The notes beneath the pieces were generated by a model. It saw only the letters and a list, made by a program, of their open reading frames with translations. It had not been told where the DNA came from and did not search any database. Shown here one piece after another: positions 37,475 to 48,535 of a stretch of DNA of 64,000 bases. The translations under genes were made by a program, and so were the position numbers. Origin of the DNA: Haberlea rhodopensis (lineage: Eukaryota > Streptophyta > Magnoliopsida > Lamiales > Gesneriaceae); assembly GCA_907163345.1 (NCBI GenBank), contig CAJQUN010000003.1:4024108-4088107 (forward strand). The letters run 5' to 3'. Numbering within the stretch: position 1 is the stretch's first letter; each line of letters starts with the position of its first letter.

Positions 37475-38163
37475 GTTTGAATTTGTTATATGGAAAGAGG
37501 AAGAGAAATGAGTTTGAGGAGAAAGTATATGATGAACTACAAATGGAGGTGGAAGTGCATTTATTGGTAAGAAGTGGATGGCAGTTGCGGTGATTCGGAC
37601 AAGTAGTGATAGTGGTAGGTTAGGAAATGCACTAATTATTGCATTCTCACTCCAAAGTCTTACTAATTTGGATATACAGAGTCAACTTCTCGTATCAATC
37701 TGATCATATCATACATCAATATATATACAAATATATACATATTTATATATGTGATCTATTATAAGACCCGGTTCATACAGGAATTTCATATATGTCGTAC
37801 CACATTGCAAAATTGCTGGATTTAAATCATATTCCAATACTCCAAAACGATCTTGAAAATGGGGATTCAGTGACTTTGGCCAACTTATTTACACATAGAA
37901 CACATGCATTTACACATAGTTAAACATGATATAAATGTTAGGTGATATATTTACATAGGTAGCCAGCCTATTTGGACGTGTACATTAATGGGTAACCTTA
38001 ACATGAAGATATTTATTTGGGGACCATTTCCCAAATTTATTAAATTGATTTAAAAAACAGACCATTCTTTGTGAACTTTGGATTACATACATTATTTTTA
38101 AACAAGAAACTAAACATAAAACTTTTGAGATTTCTTTTGCATTTTAATACTTATATAAAAAAA
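37475..38163 (-). promoter_or_regulatory. Upstream region of glycine-rich protein gene
   Basis: No other gene seen. On the minus strand an ACCAATAAATGC phrase near 37565 could be a CCAAT/TATA-like pair, but this is a weak guess. Confidence 0.3.
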
Positions 38164-38665
38164 GGAAAAATTACAAAAAACATCACATAGTTTGGTCCAA
38201 ATTTCACTTTGTAACAATTGTTTCAACAATTACAGTTTACATCCCCAACTTTCATGAATTATAACACTTTGCATCATCTTGACTCGATTTTGTATCTTAT
38301 CGAAAATTTATCACTGCATTTCATCGTCCTACATATTCAAACTTGAAGCACTTAAACTAGCAATTGCAAAGTTTAAAAAAATCAAAATAACTATTTGGGG
38401 TGCCAAAATATCATTTTCCATAATCGTTAACTATAGAATTTCGATACTAAAATTTACCTTTGTTTTTTTAAACATTTGGATTAACTAACTTTAATGGATC
38501 TAAATTGAGCATGTAAGGCGATGATCGAATGCAAAATATAAAATCGAGTAAAGAGGATACAAAATGATACAATCCACGAAAGTTTAGCATGTAAACTGTA
38601 ATATTTCAAACATTAGTTGCAAAATGAAATTTAGACCAACTATAAGATGTTTTATGTAATTTTCC
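38164..38665. mobile_element. Long-terminal-inverted-repeat MITE (about 500 bp)
   Basis: The left end GGAAAAATTACAAAAAACAT is matched in reverse by the right end ATGTTTTATGTAATTTTCC. The inverted match continues for about 170-180 bp on each side, over phrases such as ACAGTTTACATCC / GCATGTAAACTGT and TGACTCGATTTTGTAT / ATAAAATCGAGTAAA. The arms leave a loop of about 150 bp. No coding capacity. The long arms suggest a Mutator-type or foldback MITE. A-rich flanks on both sides obscure the target duplication. Confidence 0.78.
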
Positions 38666-39195
38666 AAAAACAAAAAAAACATATCTTCAGATGTATGTAA
38701 CGTAACGAGTATCACCAATAATCCAGGAACATCAAAGTTTTTAATAAGAAAAATGAAAAAAAGTAGTCCTAGAAGAGAAGGGGGGACCGACCATTTAATC
38801 GAACATCATATATATATATTGAGTAAATAAAGTAACAACCTATCCCAAGCATTTATTTCTTAACAGAAGTCAATTGATCGATGTCGGTTGGCATTAGTAA
38901 TTTGAAACATATTGTGGCATGCAAACTACCATTGCAGCGTATATCTTGGGATGCTTCTTTATTTCAAAGTCAAATTTTACGAGAAAAATAAATATAATTA
39001 GATTTGATGTTATATGATGAATATGTCTCATTGGGTAACATCTCGACCACGTAGTGACCGAACACAGGATATCCAAGTACAAGATACCCAAATAGAGTGT
39101 ACTCGAACAGAGGAGATACCTGCTCGGTCTAATTGGTCACGCGCTAGCGAAAAATCCGGACGTAACTGCCAATTAACAAAGATGATGAATGTGCG
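38666..39195. other. Intergenic stretch
   Basis: No supported gene. Phrases near 39010-39180 (CTCGACCACGTAGTGACCGA, CGCGCTAGCG) look like the start of the GC-richer repeat that follows. Confidence 0.4.
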
Positions 39196-39537
39196 TTGAT
39201 AGTGCCCAGATTTCTAGGACACGTCCCAATCAGCCATGATCAAGGTAGATCACATTTTGGATTTGACGCGACGTAACTACTCAAGATGGCACTATAAACA
39301 ACCAGTCTTGGGTCACATAAAAACGGATTAAAGATCTCTGGTAAATAAGGCAACGATAAGGCATTGATAGTGCCCGGATTTCTCGAACACGTCTTGTGCC
39401 AATCACGCCATGATCAATGGTAGATCACATTCCGTATTTGACGCGACGTAACTGCTCAAGATGGCACTATAAACAATCAGTCTTGGGTCACATAAAAATG
39501 GTTAAGATCTCTGGTAAAAAAGGCAGCGAGAATAGCA
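39196..39537. repeat. 168-bp direct tandem duplication
   Basis: The unit beginning TTGATAGTGCCC starts at 39196 and again at 39364. It shares GATTTGACGCGACGTAACT, CTCAAGATGGCACTATAAAC and AGTCTTGGGTCACATAAAAA with a modest number of differences. Confidence 0.85.
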
Positions 39538-39750
39538 TAAGGCCCGTTCTATTCGGCCCACACTTCAAATAAGAGAGACATCAGTCTGATTGTTTTATTG
39601 TTATTCATTTTGTTATTATTATCGTATTGAAATACTGTAAATTATTCTTATTCTTGTTTATATTGAAAGTTTATACTGGACTAGGTCCCGTGGTTTTTTC
39701 CTTCATTTTACGGGGATTTCCACATAAAAACATATGGTGTCTTATTTATT
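39538..39750 (+). mobile_element. LTR-end-like sequence
   Basis: Directly after the tandem unit is GCCCGTTCTATTCGGCCCAC, then an AT-rich run, then TAGGTCCCGTGGTTTTTTCC followed by TTTTACGGGGATTTCCAC. Plant LTRs often end with a phrase of the type CCGTGGTTTTT...TTTCCACGTAAA, so this may be an old LTR, with the preceding tandem unit as part of it. No partner LTR was found in the window. Confidence 0.4.
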
Positions 39751-39960
39751 TTTCTACCATACTTACATTACCGAGTAGAGATAAGAAATTATGATAATTT
39801 GATGGAGTGCTTTGAGGAAACAAAATACTATTTCTTAAATATTTCGATAAGAAATTATTTCGAATGAATTTTCATGGTCAGATATCAAAGAGAGAATCAT
39901 ACATTATCCAAGCTATCGAAGAGCCTCTCCAAGATTAACTAAATAAAAATTAAACCATTC

Positions 39961-40168
39961 GGGTCCATTTTGGATCGAGAGATTTGAAGCCATAAATTTC
40001 AAATCCATTTAAATCGTTTGGATGAATTTATATTTGAAACATTTCAATCAATTTTTTTTTCTAATTTATGTAAATATAATTGTAATTATGATAGATTTGA
40101 AATAGACCTATAATATATGTGTCATTTCAAATCTTCAAATCAACTGTCTTCATTCAAAATGCATCCAT
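39961..40168 (+). mobile_element. MITE, copy C
   Basis: Begins GGGTCCATTTTGGATCGAGA and shares GATTTGAAGCCATAAATTTC, GTTTGGATGAAT and CTAATTTATGTAAAT with copy A at 3687. The right end is CTTCATTCAAAAT. Confidence 0.5.
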
Positions 40169-40377
40169 CAAAACACAACATTTGTGTCACCACCCAAAGA
40201 TTAAATAAATTCATTTATATTGACCGACATTGTGAATTTAAAAGGGGACACTTACAAATCGGTACCACTTGGTGGACAATAATCCAACCTAATCTACAAA
40301 AAAAAACATCAATTCACTTAAGTCCATTTCCTGTTGAAAAATGACATTAATAACCCCCGCGCAGTAACTGTAGCACG

Positions 40378-40794
40378 TGCACACAAATTATTTTAGAACG
40401 TGCATCGTAAAATTCAGAATATTTTGGCCAAAAATCGTGCACCACAAGCCGCAATTATGCACCAAAACCAATTTTAGTACATCCAATGCCCAGTTTAGTG
40501 CACCGATGTCCAATTTTACTGCACCGATTTCCAATTTTAGTACATCCAATGTTCAATTTTAATGCACTAATGTCCAATTTTAGAATCCTATTTTAGTGCA
40601 CCAATGTCTTATTTTAGTGCATCCAATGACCAAAGTGAATCCAATTTACAAAAAAAGTCATGCATCAATGTACAAAAAGCGTTCACCAATTCACAAAAAA
40701 ACGTGAATCAATGTACAAAAAATCGTGCACCACTGTCCAAAAAACTGTGCACCAACGCACAAAAACCATGCACCAATGTACAAAAACCGTGCAT
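40378..40794. repeat. Minisatellite array, left arm
   Basis: About twenty degenerate units of roughly 20 bp, in two styles: TGCACCAATGTCCAATTTTAG and, further right, TGTACAAAAAATCGTGCACC. The second style recurs in inverted orientation at 42520-43010 (GGTGCACGATTTTT). The array is cut at 40795 by a solo LTR and resumes at 42258 with the first style. Short frames over it (40377-40825) are repeat readings, not genes. Confidence 0.8.
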
Positions 40795-42257
40795 TGGTAG
40801 CGCTTATCGTGTACGCTCAAATTAACCCCACTCAATCCTCGAGATTGGTAACAAAAATGTAATAGTGTGAGTATGGATCGATCCCACGAGGAGATGTGAA
40901 TCTTTGTGTCAATGAAAATCAAAACAAAAAACGTAATAAAAATGGGGTTGTGAGTGAATTATACTAACTAAATTAAAACTAAAGATTAAATTAATGAAAA
41001 TGATTCTTGGTATCAGTAAACTCTATCTTGGATATTATCATCTATGTCATCGATTCACAAAAAAGACTCAATTTTATTTGAATATTCATAAATTGAAAAT
41101 CTAATTCATTCCTCACCTTATTCATAGTCAATTAATCCAAGCATTCTATTTTAACTTTCATCAATCGTTCAAGCTCTTTATGCATATTCAAGATTAAAAT
41201 CATGACACCATTCAAAACTAGTGAGCGTTGAATCTAAATAACATAAACACAAGCGATTTATATAAATTTAGTCAATTATTTTCCCTAAGAATTTAATAAC
41301 ACCAACATCAGACAATCATCAATCTTAGTTGCTTCGTAAATTTGATTAGTCAAACAATTAGCAAATTAAACATAATTCATGTCATCAAAATCTGAAAACA
41401 TTGATACTCAATAAAAATTGATAAACAAAAGCGTAGGAATCTCCCCGAGATAAATAAATCCAAGGATTCGTCTTCCTCAATCAAGAATTAAAAACTTGCT
41501 AAACATAATTAAAACTAAACGATAAAAGAAAGGGGAATAAAACTAATCCGATCTCCGCTCCGCAGAGGTTGTCAATCCCGTCTTCGCTTCGATCTTCATA
41601 GTCGTCTTCAACAAAATTGAAAGAAAAATTATAAACTAAACCTAAACTAATCTACCCTAACAATCTAATTGATGTAAAGTCTGATTTTTAGAGTTTAAAA
41701 GGTTGGAGGCTGATGGGGTAAGTTAGGATCTATGTAGGATGGAAATAAAACGAGTTTCCATAATTTTCAGGACACGCCAGAGCTGGGGTGTGGCTGGATG
41801 AGCGCTGGGGCACCTAGCATTCTGCCCCGTAACAATATTTTCAGTCTGACAGGCGCTAGGGCGCGGCTTGAGGGGTGCTGGGGCGCCTAGCATTCTGCAT
41901 GCTGCACCACAGTTTAGTATTTTGGTCATAACTTTCTCATACAATCTTCGAATTAAATTAGTTGTCCAAGCGAAGATAACGTAAAGTTCTACAACTTCTC
42001 TATTGACCACATTTCCAAATTATTGCTCGAACATGAAGAAAATCGAGGAGAAATGAGTGACATATGTATTGGAGACCGGTTTTTTCCCATTTTTTTCAAT
42101 TGTCTTCCTCATTCCATTGTTTTAGCTTGATTTCTTCACCGTTTCCTACATATTACCAAATGTATGATTATGAACCAATAGCATCAAGTTAATCATTAAA
42201 TCATGCCTAATCATTGACAGTTAAACTCATAAAAAGTGTCTATTTCTAGACACATCA
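40795..42257 (-). mobile_element. Solo LTR related to the young Athila-derived element
   Basis: It starts TGGTAGCGCTTATCGTGTAC and ends TGTCTATTTCTAGACACATCA, which is the reverse complement of the end (GTACACGATAAGCGCACACCA) and start (TGATGTGACTAGAAATAGACA) of the LTRs at 46849 and 50833. The middle also aligns (CGATCCCACGAGGAG, TCGATCTTCATAG). No matching internal region follows, so it is a solo LTR in the opposite orientation, clearly more diverged than the intact pair. It splits the minisatellite element. No clean target duplication was found. Confidence 0.75.
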
Positions 42258-43112
42258 ATTTTAGTATATCCAATGTCTAATTTTAGTGCATCCAATGTCC
42301 ATTTTTAGTGCATCAATGTCCAATTTAATGAACCAAGGTCCAATTTTAGTGTACCAAGGTCCAATTTTAGTGCATCAATGTCCAATTTTAGTGCATCCAA
42401 TGTCCAATTTTAGGTTGATACACACACGATTTAGGCTGAAATTGAAATTGGTTGATGCACACACGACTTAGGCTGAAATTGAATTGCTTTAGGTTGATGC
42501 ACGCATGGAATTTCTTTGATGCACACACGATTTTTTAAGCTTGTGGTGCACGATTTTCTATAATTGATTTTTAACCTTTGGTGCAGTTTTTTGAGCTTGA
42601 GGTGCACGCTTTTTGAACTTGTGGTGCATGATTTTGTTAACCTTGTGGTGTACTGTTTTTTAACCTTGTGGTGCTCTATTTTTTAATCTTGTAGTGCACA
42701 AGATATTTAATCTTTTGGTGCATGAATTTTTAACCTTGTGGTGCACGATTTATGTAATGGTGGTGCACGATTTTCGACCTTGTGGTGCACTTAATTTTTT
42801 TGTAATGGGGTGCACGATTTTTAAGCTTGTTGTGCACTCGATTTTTAACCTTTGGTGCACGATTTTTAACGTTGTGGTGCAGGATTTTTTTAAAGGTGGT
42901 GCACTTGATTTAGTATTGAGGGATGAACGATTTTTGGAGGAGGGATGGGGGATCCACGATTTTTGTAAGCGGGTGCACGATTTTTAACATGTTGGTGCAC
43001 TTGATTTTTTTAATGGGAGTGCATATTTTTTGCAAGTGGGTATGAATTGGGTTGTGTACCGGTGTACACACATTGGTGCGGTGTACGCAGAGGAGTGGAG
43101 GTGCAGTATACG
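42258..43112. repeat. Minisatellite array, right arm (partly inverted)
   Basis: First continues the TCCAATTTTAGTGCATCCAA style on the plus strand to about 42415. It then changes to about twenty units of the style TTGTGGTGCACGATTTTTAACC, the inverse of the AAAAATCGTGCACC units of the left arm. It ends around GTGTACACACATTGGTGCGG. Frames here are repeat readings. Confidence 0.78.
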
Positions 43113-43189
43113 CAACTCTAGTATTTTGAACAACATGGTGGTGCGTACATTGCGCGACCAAATTCCGGAAACATTTTCAATTTGATAGC

Positions 43190-43400
43190 ATGATTATTTT
43201 TATTCATTTTCCCACATCAATGTCTTCCCCATGGCATGATTGTTCACTGTATTTGAACAAACGTGATGGACCATTCAATCCAACTCTTATCTCCACCATT
43301 CTATCTGCTCTCGGATTCCAGGAATTCTCCATCGCAGCCTTCGCCGCCGACCTCTCCACCATGAGCATCTTTGCTCCTCCTTCTCCTGCTTCGGCATTGG
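43190..43400 (+). pseudogene. Possible fasciclin-like arabinogalactan protein fragment
   Basis: A short frame reads NPTLISTILSALGFQEFSIA and then SIFAPPSPAS. This resembles the N-terminal part of plant fasciclin-like domains (an ILxxLGFQE...IFAP pattern). It is cut off after about 50 residues by the tandem repeat starting at 43401 and lacks a signal peptide. If correct it is a gene fragment carried between transposons. The call rests on one short match. Confidence 0.35.
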
Positions 43401-43698
43401 TGGCGGGGGTAGTGAGAGAAAGAAAGCAGCGAAAGGAAGCCTGGCAGCACCCGTTACTGATCGTCGTCTGATTCCTCAGGGGTGGTTTGTGCATAGGGGT
43501 TGGGGTAACTGGTTCATATGGAGAAGAAAGAGTACAGATGTACTAGTGGTGGCGGGGGTAGTGAGAGAAAGAAAGCAGCGAAAGGAAGCCTCGCAGCACC
43601 CGTTACTGATCGTCGTCTGATTCCTCAGGGGTGGTTTGTGCATAGGGGTTGGGGCAACTGGTTCATATGGAGAAGAAAGAGTACAGATGTACTAGTGG
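43401..43698. repeat. 149-bp perfect or near-perfect tandem duplication
   Basis: The unit starting TGGCGGGGGTAGTGAGAGAA occurs at 43401 and 43550. The copies differ at only a few bases (for example CTGGCAGC/CTCGCAGC and GGGGTAAC/GGGGCAAC), so the duplication is recent. Confidence 0.92.
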
Positions 43699-43965
43699 TG
43701 GTGTGAGGGATGAGTTGAAGAATTTTGACCTATTTTTTTAAATTGAAGGGTATTTTTGTCAAACAAAAAAACATAATAGATTAAAGTTTTGAAAATGGAC
43801 CCATGTACATTATGTTCAGGGAGTTGGACTTCTAAGTAAGACTGTTTTTTGCCCAACCCTTGTTGAATTAATGTTTTGTAACCGATACATTCTTGCAATT
43901 TTCTCATTTAAAAGACTAGCCCATTATACCCAAGTCCAATTTATAACAGGCTCAAGTCAGGCTGC
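43699..43965. other. Intergenic stretch before the nested block
   Basis: AT-rich; nothing recognisable. Confidence 0.45.
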
Positions 43966-44190
43966 TTAATGGATCGAACATGTCCGGTATTCCAGGAACC
44001 GGTCTGATCCGTTAAGGAACATTATCGGATTCGGTTTTGGTCCCAACCGATTCCAGATCGATCCGGTCCGGTACATTCCCTTTTTTCATATATTTTTCCA
44101 CAATATTCATAACAAATTCAATATATTTCTTCTTCATTTGATAATATAAATGCATATACAAATAATAGTTACACTTATGGCAATTGAAAT

Positions 44191-46051
44191 TGTTGGGTTT
44201 TGGAAACCCGAATAATCTTGGTTTTGATGTTAACAAAACTTGTTATTGTGTTGCTAACATATTTCATCAAGTGTGCAGTTCATAGATCATAATTAAGAGC
44301 TTGATGAATTACAAAGAAGTAGCTTGAAAATATCAAGCTGGACCAAGTCTGGCAGAGCGAACTGTTTCGATCATCTCGAATAGCTCGGATATCGAAATGG
44401 CGTGCTTCCAAAGCGATTGAACAGCCAACTCAAAATACTAAAAGTCATATTTCACAACAGATCGGCTAGTTCAAATGTTATCAAGGAGAAAAGACGCCTG
44501 CAAGATCGAGCTGAACCGCGAAGAAACAGCAAGCAACTGTCAGTCTGGTGGCCATAACTCTCAGCTCGATTATCGGAACGGAACGATTCAGTATGGGTTG
44601 GAAAGCTAAGACAAAGATCTACAGGTCATCTTTGGAAGTAAAAGACTGAATCAGACGTTAAGATGGCCAAAAAGCTTCTGCAAGTCACGCCATGGGACGC
44701 CTGTAAGATCGAGCTGTTACAGCAAAGTCCCTGTCAGTCTGGTGGGCATAACTCTTAGCTCGATTATTGGAACGGAACGATTCAGTATGGGTTGAAAAGC
44801 TAAGACAAATATCTAGAGGTCATCTTTGGAAGTGAAAGACCGAATCGGACGTTAAGATGGCCAAAAAGCTTCTTCAAGTAACGCCATGTGCTGCTTCATC
44901 CAGCAAACAGACAGCAGGAGTATCGCCTCGTATTTCGAGCATAACTCTCTCATACAAACTTGAAATCGAGCGATTCTTGATTCCATGGAAAACTAAGAGA
45001 AAGGGCTACAACTTTCATGTAGATCACTTTGCCCAGAAATCAAAGAATCAAGAGTTACAAGCAACATATCGAAGAGCAAGTTTATCAATCTGTTTTTGTA
45101 TCAAGCTGATTGTCCAGACTGATCCGGACCAGACTGATCTGCCCGTGCTGATCCGGACCAGACTGATCTGCCCGTGCTCATCTGCCAGACTGATCTACCA
45201 TGCTGATCCGGCCAGACTGAGCTGCCCATGCTGATCCGGCCAATCCGGTCCGAAATACAAAGAGCCCAGAAACCAGAATATGACCGTTGCAAGCTCGGGA
45301 ATAGTGCAGAACCTTTTCCAAAGGGCTTATTCTTGTGTCTAACGTATATATCATTACTTGGGGTTATATATACATGATTTGGAAGCTCAATAACAGCTGA
45401 TTGAAGATCAATCCAAGCATTCCAAAGCAAACCCACTTGGGATTCAATTGAGGAACTTAAAAGACAAAAAGTTGCTAAATGAAGAGCACTCATCAAACCT
45501 TTGGCACCTCTTACCTTGCTGTATCAGATAATTATGGAATCATTTGTGCCTTTGTATTCACTCTATTTATTGTATTTGAGAGCTTAATAGAAGAGTGAAT
45601 ACCATTGTAACGGTTGATGATTTATCACAACCGATGAGAGGTCTTTGTATGTGAGACATTAAAGAACATACATAGTTGAGTTGCTAGGAGTTCTAGTTGG
45701 ATGTGGAATTCCCAACTGGATCGGGTTTGTACAACGGGATTGTATAAATCAAAGTCTTCTAGTGGAATCCTTCCATGAGGTGGAAGAAGGGGAGACGTAG
45801 AAGGATTACACCACCTTCGAACTTCCATAAACAAATGCTTGTTTATTTATTTTAATTGCATATCTTTAAAATGCATTTCAAATCTTTAATCGGTTATAGA
45901 GTGGGTTATGTCGAGTGTCTTCCGCTCGGTTTTGTAACCGAACTCGATATAATCTCTCGGTGCAATTATTTCAAGAACACGAGCTATTGAAGCTCAAGTT
46001 GGTTGAACTCGGGTGTGGAATGACAACCCACCCCCGGAATCGATCCTGACA
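44191..46051 (+). repeat. 5' LTR of outer copia-type element
   Basis: Holds two internal direct-repeat zones: a segment containing AGATGGCCAAAAAGCTTCTG repeated near 44660 and 44850, and a GATCCGGACCAGACTGATCT array around 45119-45240. Its frames (for example 45101-45496 minus) are LTR sequence, not genes. Confidence 0.9.
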
Positions 46052-46053
46052 AG

Positions 46054-46071
46054 TGGTATCAGAGCCAGGTT
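46054..46071 (+). promoter_or_regulatory. Primer-binding site of outer element (tRNA-iMet)
   Basis: TGGTATCAGAGCCAGGTT is complementary to the 3' end of plant initiator-methionine tRNA and lies two bases after the LTR end. Confidence 0.9.
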
Positions 46072-46729
46072 GTTTTTGGAAAGCATTTTAACCGATTTTT
46101 TTTTGGCGGATATCTTTTAAAATCATTTTCAAAATTTTCTCATGAGCATGAAATATTTTCATAGCATATTTTTTCAAAACTTGGTGTATGAAAATTTTTT
46201 TGCATAAAAATCAATTTCATTGCATTCATTTTGCACGAAAATAATTTTAAAATCTATTTTAAAGGTTTAATTTTCGTTCAATCTGTTTTTAACTCGTTTT
46301 TTAAGTTTAAAATTTTTATTTTGTGATTTTAACTAACAATTTTCGAAGCATTTTAGTTTTCTGGCAGCTTGCAACAACTTTGGGAAAATTGTCATAACTT
46401 CTTGATCAGATGTCCAAATGACAAACCGTTTTTTGCGTTGCAAATAGACTCATAGAGGATCGCAACGGTATAGGTCTTGCAGCCTAATTTTTCACGAGGA
46501 AAAGCAATTTATTCTGCAAAGTTGACTCATGTGCTGCCACCGCTGAAAGATGAAACGGACATTGTTGAGTTTTGTCAAGAAATTCAAATTTGTTGCCAAG
46601 TATGCTTCATCCATCATCAAAAGAGGTTATTTTTGTTCAAAAATTTAATGTGCATTGCATTTTTTTAATTTGTTTTAGCCTACCCCATTTGCCCCTCACT
46701 TGCTCAAATTTTCAAACATTTTAAAATTA

Positions 46730-46811
46730 AGGGGGAGAGTTTAATCTTAATCCTTGAGGGGGAGTAAATTTATTTGTCTTCCTTTTGATTCACACAAAAA
46801 GGGGGAGAAAT
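46730..46811 (+). repeat. Multiplied polypurine tracts in outer element
   Basis: AGGGGGAGAG (about 46732), GAGGGGGAGT (about 46757) and AAAGGGGGAGAAA (about 46798) precede the point where the inner element inserted. A fourth, AAAAAGGGGGAGA (52403), adjoins the 3' LTR. Multiplied polypurine tracts are a described feature of Sirevirus-type copia elements. Confidence 0.65.
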
Positions 46812-46848
46812 ATGTTGTTTAAAAAATATGATTTTTCTGTTATGCAAC

Positions 46849-48378
46849 TGATGTGACTAGAAATAGACATTTCTAGACACATCTATTGCACTTAATTGTC
46901 TACGATTTGGTATATTTTGATGGATAAATTGATACATATGCTACCTAATCGTATATTTGTGTAAATGTAGGGAAAGGTGAAGAAATCAAGCTAAAATGAT
47001 GAAAGAAGCAATAAAGTTGAAGAAAAGAGGAAAAAACCGGAATCAAAGACACATGTTGCTCATTTCTCCTCAAATTTCTATGTATTCCAACCAAGTTTTG
47101 GGAATGTGGTCCATATAAAAGTTGTAGAACTTTGAGTTATCTTCGCGTGGACAGCTGACTCGTCGAATTCGGAGTTCGTATGTGAAAGTTATGGCCAAAA
47201 TACAAAACTCGCCAGAAAAATGATGGACAGGCGTAATTACGCCATTCACAGGCGTAATTACGCCAACGCTACGGCATGTCTAGGCGTAGCTACGCCATTA
47301 TACGCGTAATTACGCCTGAAGACTTTTGGAAAATTAAAAAACTTGATTTCTTTCCTTCCCACATGGATTTTAACCTACTCCATCAGCCTCCCTATACATA
47401 TATACTCGAAAATCAGACCTTAAACCATCTAGATAGTTAGGGTAGAGTAGTTTATGATAGTTTTATAATTTTTCTCTCAATTTTATTGAAGAACGCTACG
47501 AAGATCGAAGCGAAGGCGGGATTGACACCTCGACGAGCGGAGATTGGATTAGTTTTCTTTCCCTTGTTTTTATTTATTGCTTTATCTTAGATTATGTCTA
47601 GCTAGTTTTAATTCTTGGTTGAGGAAGACAAATCCTTGGATTTATTTATCTTGGGGAGATTCATACGCTTTATATATCAATTTTATTGAATATCAAGAGT
47701 TTTTCTGATTTTGTTGATATGATTGATGTTTGTTTATTGGATTGACAACCTAGTAACTTGCATGAAATCTAACGCTAAATTAGATATCAAATACGGAATC
47801 GTTTGATCCCTCTAATTTACGAAGCAACTAAGATTGATGAATTTCCGCTTGTGAGTTTGTTAAATTCTTAGGAAGAACACTTGACTAGATTAAACATAGA
47901 CGCTTGGATTATGTTGTTTAGCTTCATCGATCTCACTAGTTCATATGCTATCATCGATTTAAATCTTAATCGCTTGTATTTTGATTGATTGTTTGATAAG
48001 GGTTAAACTAGAACGCTTGGGCTACTTAACTAAACGTAAGGTGAGATAGGACTTTGATTATTGGATTAAACGTCCAACGATGAATATTCATATGAAAAAT
48101 TGAGTCTTTTGTGAATCGATGAAATAGATGATAATTCCAAGGAAGAGTCGACCGATACCAAGAATCGCTTTCATTAGTTTAATCTTTAATTTTAATTTAA
48201 GTAGTATAATTCAATCACTCAAAACCCCATCTTTTATTATTCTTTTGTTTTGATTTTCATTAACACAAAGATTCACACCTCCTCGTGGGATCGATCCCTA
48301 CTCACGCTACTACATTATTGTTATCAATCTTGAGGATTGAGTGGGGTTAATTTGGGCGTACACGATAAGCGCACACCA
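46849..48378 (+). repeat. 5' LTR of inner element
   Basis: Contains four consecutive 14-bp palindromic or near-palindromic boxes (GGCGTAATTACGCC, 47230-47243 and 47251-47264; GGCGTAGCTACGCC, 47283-47296; CGCGTAATTACGCC, 47303-47316). A candidate TATA signal (CTATACATATATACTC) follows at about 47391. Confidence 0.92.
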
Positions 48379-48383
48379 AATTT

Positions 48384-48401
48384 TGGCGCCGTTGCCGGGG
48401 A
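48384..48401 (+). promoter_or_regulatory. Primer-binding site of inner element (tRNA-Asp)
   Basis: TGGCGCCGTTGCCGGGGA, complementary to the 3' end of plant tRNA-Asp, lies five bases after the LTR end. Confidence 0.9.
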
Positions 48402-48535
48402 GGTGTTGTATATTTTTGTGTTAATATTTTCTGTTTTTTTTTTTCTCTATTTCGTTTTATTTCTTTCTTTCCCCCACACCGCTACTCTTGTTTGTTCGTG
48501 CTTACAGGTTGATTTCTTAAAAATTGGATCTTTTC

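Noticed and set aside
37218..37511. Proline-rich plus-strand frame
   Set aside because: Antisense shadow of the glycine-rich protein gene.
41723..42010. 95-residue minus-strand frame
   Set aside because: It lies wholly within a solo LTR and has no protein motif.
40378..43112. CRISPR-like array of about 20-bp repeats
   Set aside because: Units are degenerate, directly abutting without spacers, and the context is plant nuclear DNA; it is a minisatellite in a transposon.
45101..45496. 131-residue minus-strand frame, repeated at 53340-53771
   Set aside because: It is a reading of a repeated GATCCGGACCAGACTGATCT array in the two LTRs of the outer element, not a gene.
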